DNA of 64,000 nt from Linum tenue (Eukaryota > Streptophyta > Magnoliopsida > Malpighiales > Linaceae): assembly GCA_946122785.1 (NCBI GenBank), contig CAMGYJ010000002.1:59669703-59733702 (forward strand), written 5' to 3'. Of the stretch, positions 8,264 through 20,851 are shown one piece after another (within the stretch, counting starts at the first letter, position 1; each line of letters opens with the position of its first letter). The position numbers and the translations under genes were made by a program. The notes beneath the pieces were generated by a model, which ran no database searches, was not told where the DNA came from, and was given only the letters and a program-made list of their open reading frames with translations.

Positions 8264-11250
8264 ATGACGAAAGATCCCAGTTCTTCGATCGTCCGTCTCA
8301 ACATCGGTTAGCTCTCTCTCAATTTATTCCCTTCTCCGCCTCAGCATGACAGTCTGATTTCGAAGAACTTAAACCCTAATTCACTCTGTAATTTTTAATT
8401 TGCTTTGTTATCGTGTCCAATGCCGATCGAGAACCTTTCTCTGTTTGGATAGCCAGAATTTTGTCCTTTTTACATAATTATTCTGGTTGTTTGATCAATT
8501 TATTGTGCCGTATTTTTGAAATGCTAGTTGTCTGAGTTGGTTACTCGCTCGGCTGCTTAATCTGTGGGGGATAGTTGTGAGTTGATAGTCTGTTTACTAT
8601 CTGTTGTATGTACCCTCTGAATGGCCTAATTCGTTTTTTTTATGTGTTTTAACTTTTACCTGTAGGAGGGAAGAAATTTTCCACTACCGTTGACACTCTG
8701 ACGAATCGAGAGCCGCAGTCCATGCTTGCAGCAATGTTCAGTGGTCGACATACTCTGTGTCAGGATTCTGATTCGGTATGGCTTTCTACTCTCAACAGCC
8801 TCATGATGGTAGTTAGAAGTGATGATCGCTTTATGTTTAGTTCTGTATGATGAAGAAGTGAACGAAGGGTCTTACATGCAATCCTTTTTGTCAATATGTC
8901 TGTGGAACTTGCTTTGATGGAAAGAATCTGCAAACACAGAAGTAAAAAAATCGTTATATTTTTATAAGTTTCTTTGAATTGACTAGTCGATGGTGTTGCA
9001 TTCCACAGGGACAGATCTTTGTTGATAGGGATGGGAAGCATTTTAGGCATGTTCTGAATTGGTTGAGGGATGGAGTAGTCCCCACTCTATCAGATGTGGA
9101 ATATTCGGAGCTTATGCGAGAGGCTGAATACTATCAGCTACTTGTATGTCCATATTCTTCTTGCTTCCTTTTCTACTCCTGTATGTTCTTGCTTCTTCAT
9201 TATTCTATTATCTTGTTACCCACATTGTTTTGATTACCTCATTCCAGAAACTATTTGATGTGCCATCTTTCTAATTCAGGGGCTTATAGAGGGAATCAAT
9301 TCTGCTCTAAATAAGAAGAAGGAAGCTGATGATCTAGATACTGAATTGACAAGAACAGATATCATCAAGTGTATACAGTCTGAGAGGGTCCGGTTTAGAG
9401 GGCTTAATCTTTCTGGCCTAGACCTCTCCAAATTGGTAAAATTTCCGTAGTACTCACAGATATCGTTTCTACAATCTGTACCTTCTTATTATTTTATTCT
9501 AGTTGGATGTGATTGGTCCTTTTTTGTAACTCATAATCAGTTTTGTGTATATCTCATGAAAATCATAAATTTATTTACTTTTTCCTTTGTAATGCTGTCT
9601 TCTTGCATTCAGAACAATTTTGTTCATGAATTATTGACAATGACTTCAGATGCCTATGAAACTTCAAGATTTCGTTGATCTTCTATTGCTGCTACCTTCA
9701 TAAAAAGCCAGAAACATCAACGAATTGAAAAGAGAATGCTTCATATGTTGAGAGTTTTCTTTTGGAATTGTTGTCAATGGAACAAATACTGCAGACTTCT
9801 GCTCAGTTACTTTAGTTTTTCTTTTATTGGCAAATGAGACTTTGCCAGTTAGGATAATATAATGATTGTTAAGGTTCATGGCTTGCAGGATCTATCGTTC
9901 GTTGACTTCAGCTTTGCTTGTCTCAAGAATGTCTTCTTCTCACGTGCTAATCTTCAGTGTGCTAAATTCAAGGTCTATATTCAGCTGATTCCTTACTTTA
10001 AGTACATTAACATTGTGCATGCCTAATGAATCAACTAAACCTTACATATTTTGCATGATAGGATGTGGATGCTGAGGGTTCCATATTTCATAATGCTACT
10101 TTGCGGGAGTAAGTCAGTTGCTCTTGATTGGATTCCTTTTATTTAGACTCTTGTCCCAAATAGACATCGTGATATTTGTATAATGCCTAGGAAGATGTGA
10201 ATTTACTGGTGCAAATCTACGTGGCGCTGTATTAGCCGGGGCTAATCTTCAGAGTGCAAATCTACAAGGTAGCTTTTTCCATCTTACCGGCCTTTCAGCA
10301 GTTCAGGATATGGTTTGTTAGTGTTTTCATTTTTAGATTCTCATATGGTCTTGGAGTAAGGTTTTGTCTTGAAAATCGGTCCAACAATGGGGAACCCTGG
10401 TGCCATCTTTTAGGCTGTGCACGCCTCACATCTTTTGTGTAGGCCGATAACTTTGTCACTGGGTTTGCTTTATTTGAACTGACTATTCTCAGCTCGAATT
10501 CCATTTTGAGCTACTTGCAGATGCTTGTTTAATAGATTGCAGTTTCTGTGGGGCAGATCTACGCACAGCTCACTTACAGGTTTATTATCCTTTCCCCTTT
10601 AATATAGACAAGGGCCACTTATCTTTTATCAAGGTTTTTTTGAATGTCATCCTTTGATTGGTATTTGGTAATTTGGCATATCTGTTCAGTTTCCTATCGA
10701 CTGCCTGGATAACCTTTAAAAGCCGTCGCTTCTGCCATCTGAATTTGTAATAGATCAGATTTTGCTAGTATTCTTAGATTTTACCAAAGTCCCTTTCTGG
10801 TTTCTTTCTCCTGGATTGTTTTATCGACTGTCAATGTGGGTTAGAGTTTTATGCATGACCTATTTGGATATTGATATTAGACTGCTGACTTTACCAATGC
10901 CAACTTGGAGGGGGCAAACCTAGAAGGAGCCAATCTGAAGGTAAGTGTTTTTCTGCTTTTGCATTCTCCTTCTGATTCAAGATTCTGTTAAGATTTGGTT
11001 CTTGATTTTCCAAGATTCTGTGTCAGGGTGCAAAACTGATCAACGCTAATTTAAAGGGTGCAAACCTGCAACGTGCTTATTTGCGACAAGTCAACTTTCA
11101 GAACACGGTAAGGATAGCTAGTGGACCATGATTCTGTAGTCGGTTGATGTTGTTTCAGAAAAGAACCAACTCTTGGTTGTGTGTGTTTTAACGCAGCATC
11201 TGGAAGGTGCTAGGCTTGATGGTGCCAATTTGCATGGGGTGATTCGATGA
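8264..11250 (+). CDS. FIP2: BTB/POZ (T1-type) pentapeptide-repeat protein, FIP2-like
   Basis: Eleven exons join in frame: 8264-8306, 8666-8775, 9009-9143, 9280-9435, 9889-9972, 10062-10108, 10195-10268, 10521-10579, 10881-10940, 11027-11107, 11197-11250. All introns are GT-AG. The total is 903 nt, 300 residues. Residues ~9-100 form a K+-channel-T1-type BTB domain (I-V-R-L-N-I-G-G-K-K-F, later D-R-D-G-K-H-F-R-H and L-N-W-L-R-D-G). Residues ~135-297 are A-(N/D)-L-x-x pentapeptide repeats, densest in exons 7-11 (N-L-E-G-A-N-L-E-G-A-N-L-K). The start is chosen because it opens directly into the BTB domain, as in Arabidopsis FIP2 (At5g55000, ~298 residues). FIP2 was named as a partner of formin AFH1, and related BTB proteins can act as CUL3 adaptors. 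The role here is inferred from homology. No stops or frameshifts are seen. Confidence 0.93.
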
Positions 11251-11570
11251 TGTCGAAGCTAAATGATAAAATGGATCATCGACAAAGGTCCGACCTTTGT
11301 AATTGTAGCCCTTCCAGTTATGAAATAACAAGGTTGGTGGTGGGGATGGATTGGTGAATGCAGCTGCGTTGAAGCTGGTGGAGAATCATGTTAATATAAA
11401 GCTTCACATTTTTATGTAAGTTGTGAAACTCATACAGTAATGGTTCTCATCTGTTTCCTAACTAGTTTCTACTTCCGAGTTCACTCGTGCAGAATGTTTT
11501 GTTCTATCTAATTCACTTCATTGACATCTAGCATTGGTTGGAGACTTGAGCTTCACGATTTTTTCCTTAC
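11251..11570 (+). other. Probable 3' UTR of the FIP2 gene
   Basis: About 300 bp without coding signal follow the TGA at 11248-11250. An AATATAAAG stretch near 11393-11401 could act as a weak polyadenylation signal. The true 3' end cannot be fixed from the sequence. Confidence 0.4.
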
Positions 11571-13800
11571 AGGACAGTCAATTGTTTCGTTCAGACTATA
11601 TAGAGACAGCGGGTATGGTGTTAATCTTGTGCACTCAATGCTCATTGAGTGAGTGCGTCAAACAAATATTTTTCATTCTACTTTTTGTAGTATTTTTTTT
11701 TTTTGGGTGAAAAAATGGCTAGCCGTCTCCAATACAGGTCTAGAAATAGAATGCTAAAATCTAGCCCCAAATGCTCTCTAATAGTCTTTTAAAAAAGCCA
11801 AAAACCTAAAATAGGGATCTTGAGTGCTAAAATAGCACACAATATAATAAGGAGAGCTAGACGATTATCCAAAAATCACCTCCACAAATGCTACTTGGCT
11901 TCCACCCGAATGTGGGAGCCAACCGCAATATAAGGAGCACGAAAGAGGTTCTTTAACCCACCAACCTAATCGGTTTGGGACAGTTTGGGAAGTTAGAAGC
12001 AATTATTCATGGTATGCAAGAAAGCTTTCTGAACATTGAATGTCAATTTGCAATCATGATTGATGCTAGACTATAAAATCCTCAAGGGAATCTTTCCAGC
12101 AATGCAAAATAATACAAAGGAAGAGGTCAACGCTATCCCAATGATAGTAGGAGCATCCAAGAACCACCAAAGCAAGAAATGAGAAGAGAAGCAGAAACAG
12201 AAGAGGATCGACACTTTGAAGGATGATTACTACTCATCTCCCTTTCTAGATTTGATAGGAGCTCTAGGAGGAGCAAAGACAGCTATGCCAATGCTAGAGA
12301 AACTTGTCTCTATGGAGAACCCAAAAGAGAAACTAGAAATTCTCTTGGAGGAAGAAGATAAGATCGAGGAAATGTATGAAGTTAGCAAAGCAACCCTTTG
12401 GGGTTATGAAGAAATGATCCTAGTACATGAGCATAAAAAAGATAATGGTCATTGCTTTATTTGATGTATACATGAAGACAGTTAGCATAGCTAATACAAT
12501 GCCCAAGGCAGTCCTAGAAAGAATCAAGGAGCTGGAGTGCGAAATATTGAAGGATTATCAAGACTTCATACGTTTTCATCTTCAAAATGGATTCAGTCCA
12601 CATCCAGTTAGTCCGATAAGGTAAAACACAAGTGAACGGGGTGATGAATGTATATCTTATCTTGAATGGTCATCTAACTAAAAGGAACACGACTATGCCT
12701 AGCTCAAAGGCATAAAAGAAACAACACTTAATGTGAGGCAACCCATATCTAGCGTCAAACTTAATGACGTTAAACAAAAGTGCTACCAAGGAGATATCCC
12801 ATATTTCTAGCTTTTCTTCTCCATTTTGGTGTAAAATTTTTGAATGTACTATTGGATGATGCTTATAACGAGTTTTTCTCCTTTGGATAGGTGATATATT
12901 TTGTAAGAAATTTTTGAAAGAACTCCTGGAAAGGAATAGATTTCATAAAGAATGCTTGTACAAAATTAACTTTCGTACTAACCAAGTAAGTGAACTAATG
13001 TAAAAATGAAGGAAACCGACAAAAATCAGGTTAACCAACACATGCGGCCCTTTGTCGGGTCCAACCGCCACACCCTTCATGCCTATAACATTCCAAAGTT
13101 TCATCCCTTACTTCATTTCATCAACCTGATGACACATAGAATGAGCTATTATAGACCCCCCGTATTATGGTTCAAAGCGTATTCATTTCATATTATTATC
13201 GTCATAATACCTTGAATTGTGTTATCAATTGATTCAAGTGTGTTTTAGCAACCCTAAGATTGCTTTTGCGGGTTTGATGCTTTTTTGGTAGCGCTTTGTG
13301 CATTTCAGGAAGCACTTTTAAAAACCTAATAGAAGATCTATACATAGAGCTCTGGAGGTAGAACTCGAGAGGAGAAGATGAAAGGTCAATGAAGGGTCGT
13401 TACTTTGTAAGTAGAGCGACTCACCTGACTTAGAGAGAAACCAACCTCATGGAAGGAATAAGCGCCATACACGGCGATCCTGACTCTATTTTCTCTATTG
13501 TGGGCACCGATTCCAGTGTTGTTCTGGGGACTTCATCTCGACCGATATCGCCTAGAAACTCTTCCCCATGGTTGGCTAGTTTCTTTAGTTGCGTAGGTAT
13601 GTGAAACCTAGGGGTTATCATCATGTAAAGCTTGATATTTGGATTTAATACAACTGTTTTATTTCATATGTGTTGATGCCTGATTTCCTCCATTTCGTTA
13701 TTTATCGATTCAAATGATTGCTAAGTCTACCTAGCACTACCATTTCTACTCCTCCAAAAGCTTCTATAAAATTTCTGAAGAGTGATGGATAGTTAGCTTC
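11571..13800. other. Spacer with an unrecognised broken ORF pair
   Basis: Mostly AT-rich non-coding sequence. Two overlapping plus frames at 12216-12464 (82 codons) and 12427-12624 (65 codons) together look like one charged, probably helical protein split by a frameshift near 12450. It includes L-E-E-E-D-K-I-E-E-M-Y and later A-V-L-E-R-I-K-E-L-E. No family is recognised. A run of eleven T lies near 11691-11702. The stretch from 12650 to 13800 holds nothing I can identify. Confidence 0.4.
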
Positions 13801-13810
13801 CTTCTTCTCT

Positions 13811-15309
13811 TATTCCTTTTTCATACATGGGAAAATCTTGGATGCTTCCATCCTAGTCGAGATGACCTTAACTTCCTCCTTCTTTGGATTGTTTTCTGTG
13901 ATGCGTGGGAGATTGCTTTGAGGCTTTTGGGGTTGACCATTGATAAGGAGTGCAATTTGTCTTTCTATATTCTTGTAGCTCATTTGGAATCCTATCATTG
14001 TTACCTATAGCTTCTCGAATATGATGGGTTGCGGATTGGAGACACCTTCTCCTTGTCCCCTTGTATTGAGGTTGATTTCCAAATCCAGCTGGACTTGGTT
14101 TCTTTTGCCATTGTGTTGCATGAACATAGGGTGAATTGGTAGAGGTGATGTTGTGGTAATAGTCGAGCTTCTTCCCTCCTGGAGCAGGCCATTGACCATA
14201 TGGTAAGCGAGGTTGGTTGAATCTTTGATAAGGAGCATAACTACCTTGTTGAGTTCTCAATTGACAGCCTTGATTTATATAATTGACATCAACAAGTCTT
14301 TGCCCTTCATGGCTATAGCATTTGAATCCTTTGTGACCTTCTTCTCCACATGCTTCACAAACGAACAAGGATGCCACCGGTCCATTCTTTGGCTCCATTA
14401 AATTTTTTCTTAGTTGTTCAGTAAGCTATTTCACGTATGCATAGAGGGTGGCAACATCATCCTTCTTTCCTTAGAAAGCTTTCAATGGTTTAGTCATCGA
14501 TGGATGCTTGGACCAGTTCTTTGAATTTCTTGCTCGTGTGGCAAAATGCTACTGGCATTGCACTCCCACCATTGTTGTGAAATCTCCATCGGTCGGCTAG
14601 TTTACCATCATCTTGGTGTCTTGATCAAGGCTTTTGCCGAATTACTATGAAATCTGGTCTGATGTGAATCCATTATGTGGGCATGCTTTGTATACTTCTA
14701 GAATCTTCTCCAAACATCATATAAAGTTTCTCCTTCCTTTTGTTGAAATTGAGTTATCTCATCTTTAAGCTCTTCTATCTTCCATGGTGGAAAGTAATCC
14801 TCAATAAATGCGCGTGAAAGGGTCTCCCACATGGTGAAGGTTACTGGTGGATGGTTGTCGAGCACTTCTTTGCTCCTCCTCCAGGTGTGAATGGAAAATT
14901 TGTAGTCGGATCCCATCTTTGCTAGCATCACCTCTTGGTATGGAATCAAAGATATCTAAAAATGTCTTCAGTGTTGTATCAGATCAATATCATTCCTGCC
15001 CCCAAACTTCCCTGCTTGTTGCACTATCTGGATGAGTTGAGTTCTAATCACTATGGTCATTGGTGGCACAATAATGTTTGAGGTGATGTTGGATGCTCTT
15101 GGCCTTGAGTATTCATAAAGAGTTGGTGGAACGACCCTTTGTATTTGTCCTTCTTCTCCGACCATTGTTGATGTTGAAGATGCTCCTTCTTCCTTCGAAT
15201 CGTAGTTGTCTTCATCTATGTTGTCCTCCTCTTCCAAGGGTTGCTCGAAATTGTTGGGTCTTGAGGGATATTCTTCTCCTGAGCTAGATGCTCCTTCCTT
15301 CCTCTCCAA
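13811..15309 (-). pseudogene. Ty3/gypsy gag relic
   Basis: Read on the minus strand from 15309: an acidic leader (starts M-E-R-K-E-G-A-S-S-S-G-E-E), then a capsid core at 14949-14698 (F-I-E-D-Y-F-P-P-W-K-I-E-E-L-K-D-E-I, then F-Q-Q-K-E-G-E-T-L-Y-D-V-W-R-R-F) matching Retrotrans_gag. Near 14350 a knuckle-like C-E-A-C-G-E-E-G-H-K-G-F-K-C follows, then a Gln/Pro-rich tail ending near 13811. Frameshifts and stops separate the blocks. A weak tRNA-Met-type primer site (TGGTATCAATGC on the minus strand) lies at 15951-15962, about 640 bp upstream, where a 5' leader would put it. No protease, RT or LTR pair was found, so this is a degraded fragment. Confidence 0.65.
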
Positions 15310-15984
15310 TATGGGTAAACTTGATACTCCTCCTTATCAAAGTATCTCTTCCATGATCTTTAGATTTTTTACATTTCTTCTAGTAGCTACTGAACTCATA
15401 CGAAATCCTATAGAACCAAAAAGACTCAATATAAGACATAAGATGGTTAGATGCTTTTATATATGATTAGAAATACCCAGAAATAGTTCCATGAATTCGA
15501 TGTTAGAAAACACAACTGATAATCCTAAATGTGCCTTGGGTTGTATTCCTCGAGGTCTTCTAACTACTCACAACAACCGACATGTCATACACAAATTGAA
15601 CCAGCAAGCAAGAAGAATAAAGTTGTTTAGGGTTTTCAAGTTATAGATGCATAAAATTAAGAATATGTTATTGTACTAGATTGTGAACTCGAAGATGATC
15701 AAGCAAACGAAGGATCATTTATATCATGCACCACTGGTTCATCTATTGCACCACCCTATCCCTTCCTCTAAGGCCCCTCTCTATTCGTACATGAGCTGCT
15801 TGTGAAATAGATTTAACTAGCTAATGCGTGCTTTCGGTTCATGTCATTACCTAATTAATGAAGAATAATGAAGTTAGGATAGCATATAGTTAACTGTGGG
15901 CTTCTACGAACCATAACTATAGTTTATAGCATCGATGATCTAACAATCAAGCATTGATACCACTCAATAGATTCCCTAGTAAGT

Positions 15985-18900
15985 ACTAGAATGTGGAACT
16001 GCCCAAGAGATTCTTATTCCACAACACTCTCATCGAGTTGGGTTTTAAAGTGGGGATTTTACTTGAACCAACAAAATGGCGGATTCAGATCATTTCACGA
16101 TCAGTTTTGATCTTTATTTTAAGACTATTAGTAGAAGAAGAAATACTTTTAGAGTGGAGGAGAGATGGCTTTAGAGGAAGAGTATGTGGGGGTGGGGGTG
16201 TTGTATCAATATCTTGGGATCCGGGAGGCTCTTCCTAACCCAAAAAGACCAATGTGGGAGGTATCTTAGAACTAGGTGGAATGACTTACATAAAATGAGT
16301 TCATAAAAAAACTAAGGAAATCCGTGATCATCTGGAAATTCTTCAACACTATCATAGAGCATATCCCAACATAGAAGAAGAAAACATTGTATGAGGAATT
16401 ATACAAGTTATGGCTCACGGAAGAAACATTTTGGTGCCAATGGTCAAAAGTGAAATGGAATGAAAGAAAGTAACCAAAATACTTCTTTCTTTAATCTAGT
16501 ACTATCCGAGGCATAAGAATAGAATAACCCATCTTAAAGACGAGGCTGGTAATTGGATCAAAGACAAAGTTAGATTGAAGAATCAAGCGATTGAGTTTTA
16601 CGAGGAGTTATTAAAGGCGAGGGACTATGTACCCACCTCACATGCACCTTCTGCAAGGCTTCCCTAGGAAAATTTATAGGGAGGATGATGAAGACATGTG
16701 TGCTATGCTAAGAAATTAGGAAATTAGGAAAGTAGTGTTCATCCCAGGAGATAACAAATGGTCCAAATGGATTTTTGGGTCGTTTCTATAACACTTATGG
16801 GGAATAGTGGGTGATGCCCTTTGTAGAGAGATTAAGGGTTTCTTCCAAACTGAAAACATACCTTATACAAACATTTTAATGGCCACACAAAATGACCATC
16901 CTGAGTTTATCAGCCAATTTTGCTCCATCAGTTGTTGTAACTTCAGATATAAAATCATATCCCAAACCTTGGCAAATCGGATTAAATAGTGGTCTCCTTC
17001 TCTTGTCTTAGAACTTCAAACTGCATTCATGAAGGGTCGTATGATCCAAGAAATAATTATTATAGTTCATGAAACTCTCCACCATTTAAAAATATAAGTA
17101 TGAGAGGAGGGACTTGATGGTCAAGCTATATATGAGAAAGGAATATGACTTGGTGAATTGGTATTGTTTGGAAAATCTTTTGCAAAAGTATGGATTTGAT
17201 TATCGATGGTGAAAATGGGCCCGAGCTTGTATCTGTACGATGGTGAAGTTTTCAATTCTCTTCGATGGAGGGGCCATAGAGTCTTTATTGCCATCTCTTG
17301 GTATTCGATAGGGACTCTCTCTCCCCTTTTCTTTTCATTATTATGTCCATTGTAATATCCTATCTTATTTAGAAATTGGTAGAAGAGGAACATATCAAGG
17401 GTAAGCTCAAACTAAGATGTTATGTCCTTGCTCATTGTTTATTCGTGGATGATGTAATCAGTTTATGTAGAGCTCTTTATTTAGCATGAAGCGGAGATAA
17501 TCTTAGGGATCATTAATGAGGATGGAGCTATCACAAGTCATTAAGTTAATATCAATAAATTCTTGATTTCTTTAGTGCCAATGTTCCATAGGAGGCGAAT
17601 GAAGTGGTAATCACTCGTATTGGATTTGCTTCCTCCTACTTTCATTCAAAATATTTGGGTGTGCCAGCAAAGTGGTGTAAATGAAAGAAAAAAACCTTCT
17701 ACATCCTCAATCAAGGAAAGTAAAAAGATGAGGGAATCTTGGAAGAGCCTTATCCTATCGCACGGAGGAAAGGAGATTCTTCTAAATCTATTGTGCTTCT
17801 TTCTCTTGCTAGTATCTCCTACGAAGAAGACATAATAACTTCTCAATAACTTCTTTTGGTCAGGATCCATGCAGAAAAAGTAGCTTGCATTGGTGTATAA
17901 GAGAAATGCTATGCTCTATAAAATGTGTCTGGGCTTTCTAATGCTTTAGTGAGTTCAAACTAGCTCTATTCGCTAAATAGACTTGGAAAATTATTAATTA
18001 CATGAGAACAGGTGGTGTCGCTTGCTTGAAGATCTTTATTTCATCAGAGGAGTTCTTCTTTCTGCCAAAAAGGGGAGCATGGCATCTTAGTTATGGGCTA
18101 GCCTTTGTGACTCAATGAAAGTTCTAGAGATTGGCACATATCATGTTAGTGAACCATGTCAATCTATGTGTTCTTTACTTTCTTGCATAGTCGATTTCTC
18201 AATCCGTTCTAACAGAGTTATTTGGTCAGGTGAAGATATCTGGATTGACACAGAACATTGGGTACATTCCTTCACATTTCCAAAATCGATATTGGTCCAT
18301 AGGAAAACAAAAAGTTCACAGATTAGATGAACCAAGAATAAAGAACATGGAAATGTGAGATCATCTATGGACATGTCACCCCAGGTGACTCGGTTCTAAC
18401 TACACTCTCAATCAAAGTCAAGTGGAACCTTCAATCGAGGTAGTATAGAGAAAGTATCTTTCGAATTATCAAACCCGGGCGCTATATGTATCCTTACCTA
18501 AGCAAACTATAAATTATCTAGCAGTAGAAAATGTTGTTTTAAGCTGATTAACTAACAAACATGCAAGTAAAACAAGGTTGAATTTAGTGGAGAAAGTTTC
18601 ACTCGGATGATTATCACCCTAGTCCCATATTGAGTCAATGACGTGATACTCTAGTGTGATTCGCATATACTATATACCATTAAGAGACCAAAGCTAGTTA
18701 GGAGTCACTCTTCCATTGTCTCTTTGCATCCCCCGGTGCAATTTGCACTTGAAATGTTCTTTTCCTATCTCTCCCTTCCCCTCCCTTTCCACTTCCTTCA
18801 TTCTTGGACCGGTTTTATTTGTTAAAGGATCTCCTTCAACCCCAGAGTATCACTCATGTAATTTTCTTTACTGGAATATTTGGAAGATTAGAAATGACAG

Positions 18901-19660
18901 TGTCTTCAAAAATCAAAACCCTTGGCTTCTAACCACTTGTGGGGAAACTAGCAGGCACTTTATTGATTGAAATTTGTACCCAAGAAGTATCACATTCCCA
19001 TCTCTGCCCCCTCCCTCAAAGAGGTCCTTCTTATAGGAGTTTTAGGAAGAGTAACTTGTATTATTATGAAACTACAAAGGGGTTTATATAAATTACAAAC
19101 TTGGACAATAAGTAAGAGAACCACAATACTAGAAGGACACGAGAATACTAAGAACTATACTAGAAGAACAATGAAATATAAGATTATTCCTAATCTATCT
19201 CTATCACCTCTCTCTCCTGGCCCTTAGTACTTATATAGTCCAGGGTAACCGTTCACACTCTATCCTTTCAGCAAGTAATCATTGTTTGGTGATTCACTGT
19301 GATGGGTAATTCTTAAGGGGCTCACCGTCGACGACTTACTATGTTGTGGCCATTAACAACTATGACAAGTATGTGATGAGCAGATTGATCCAATACTTTG
19401 CTCTTCTCCAATTGAAATTGAAGCAAAAGCTCTATTAGAAGGTCTTAAATTAGTGCACAAAGATGACGGATTTTATGCTGGGAGAACCCACATATCAAAG
19501 TCAGAGAAGTCCCCCATAATCAAAATGCTAAAGTGGATTGGATTACTATATCTTTAGCTAGGTCATCTCTATCAATTAATTATATCGATAGTCTAGATTT
19601 CATTTCTGATTTCTTCTATATGTTTTTGTGTGACTCAGATTATGGTTGGAATGAAGCTGA
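15985..19660 (+). pseudogene. L1-type LINE relic (endonuclease end, RT, RNase H)
   Basis: Domains appear in LINE ORF2 order but in broken frames. The endonuclease tail is near 16000-16100 (L-I-E-L-G-F-K). The RT N-terminal block is near 16400-16620. The segment 16800-16989 reads A-L-C-R-E-I-K-G-F-F-Q-T....Y-K-I-I-S-Q-T-L-A-N-R-I-K, equivalent to the LINE RT words before the FVPGR box, and Q-T-A-F-M-K-G-R-M-I-Q-E follows. The YDR/palm region is near 17140-17320. A W-N-I-W-K-I-R-N-D-S-V-F block is near 18870. An RNase H fragment (I-E-I-E-A-K-A-L-L-E-G-L-K-L) is near 19420. Unrelated LTR-like fragments interrupt it at about 18340-18700 and 19020-19280. Many stops make it inactive. Confidence 0.75.
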
Positions 19661-20560
19661 TACTAGAAAAATCCTGTTTTGGCGTCAAAACGCAGGTCAC
19701 AGTTAAGAGAAATGAAATAATGCCGCTTAATGCTAACAAGTAACATCCATATGCTACTTCTCAATTTCCAAAAGGCTACTTTTAAGTGTTTCCTCTCCAT
19801 TTTATCTCATCATGATTTCTGGTTGATGATGATGGATCAAAACCTTCAAAATCTCCCCACATGGATCGACTGTTGAAACCTGGGGAAGGACGTTAATTCT
19901 TATTAATTAATATTTTGGGTCGGTAATTACATGATTAAAAATTGTCTTGGGAAAGGGTTGAACAGTTCCAGACTTAAATCACATTTTGACTATGAATCCG
20001 TCGTGTGCGGGCCGAATAACCGGGCCACCACCCAGTGTTGACTGTTGGAAGATATTTTTTTTCTTCTTTGGCAAGGTCGACAAAGAGGGAATCAATTGGT
20101 TAAATCACTGGTATATAACCAGATTCAATCAAAATTTTACAAAATCAGATGGAAGATCACCGGTATGAAACGGTAGTTAAAACAGGTAAAAATAATGAAA
20201 ATTGAGAAAAAATGATTTGATCAGAATGGTTAATGACATGGTTTTGATAGAATTAACTAATGAAAAAAAAAACAGAAATTTGTTGAATTCAATTATGAAC
20301 ATTTAGATGCTATGTTATTTATTGGATTCAAAGTATAAATATTTGAATGTTGACGCTAAATATTGCATTTTAAATATGATAATTTGTTATTTTTATTTAT
20401 AATATAGTATTTTATTTTAATATAATTTTAATATAATGGTATATTATCTTAAGATAGAATATATAAATGCATAAATTATGAATGGTTCTCACTTCCTTGT
20501 ATGTTTTGTTAGAACTAACATAAACATATATATATAAACAAATTGTATTCTGATTGGATC
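19661..20560. other. AT-rich spacer
   Basis: No gene is seen. The segment 20170-20560 is very AT-rich with short homopolymer runs. A 60-codon plus frame at 19986-20168 has no features of a real protein. Confidence 0.5.
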
Positions 20561-20564
20561 ATAT

Positions 20565-20851
20565 TGTCATAAACCCACTTATCTCAATAACTCGAGTTGT
20601 TGGGAGAGGACCCATGTATGGTACTTAACCACTTCCTTACCCTCTCAAACGAAAACCGGCTCATGGGCTTGAAGTTTGCACTGGCCCGCCATGTGCTTAA
20701 AGACAAACAGTTAATATTTGGGGTCGTGAGGACTTGAACACGTGAGCTCAATGATAAATTAGCTTTAATACCATGTCATGTCATAAACCAAATGATCTCA
20801 ATAACTCAATTATTGAAAAATATCCATATATTATCCTTAACAACTTCGTTA
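20565..20851 (-). mobile_element. TRIM, copy 4 (minus strand)
   Basis: Terminal repeats of ~70-75 bp lie at 20565-~20638 and 20779-~20851, each ending TTTATGACA on the minus strand. The inner words match TRIM copies 1-3 (CTTCAAGCCCATGAG, GTTTGAGAGGG). The primer site has decayed to TGGTATTAAAGC. It is older than copies 1 and 2. Confidence 0.7.

Noticed and set aside
8979..9233. 84-codon frame starting at 8979
   Set aside because: It is FIP2 exon 3 read through its splice sites into intron sequence, not a separate gene.
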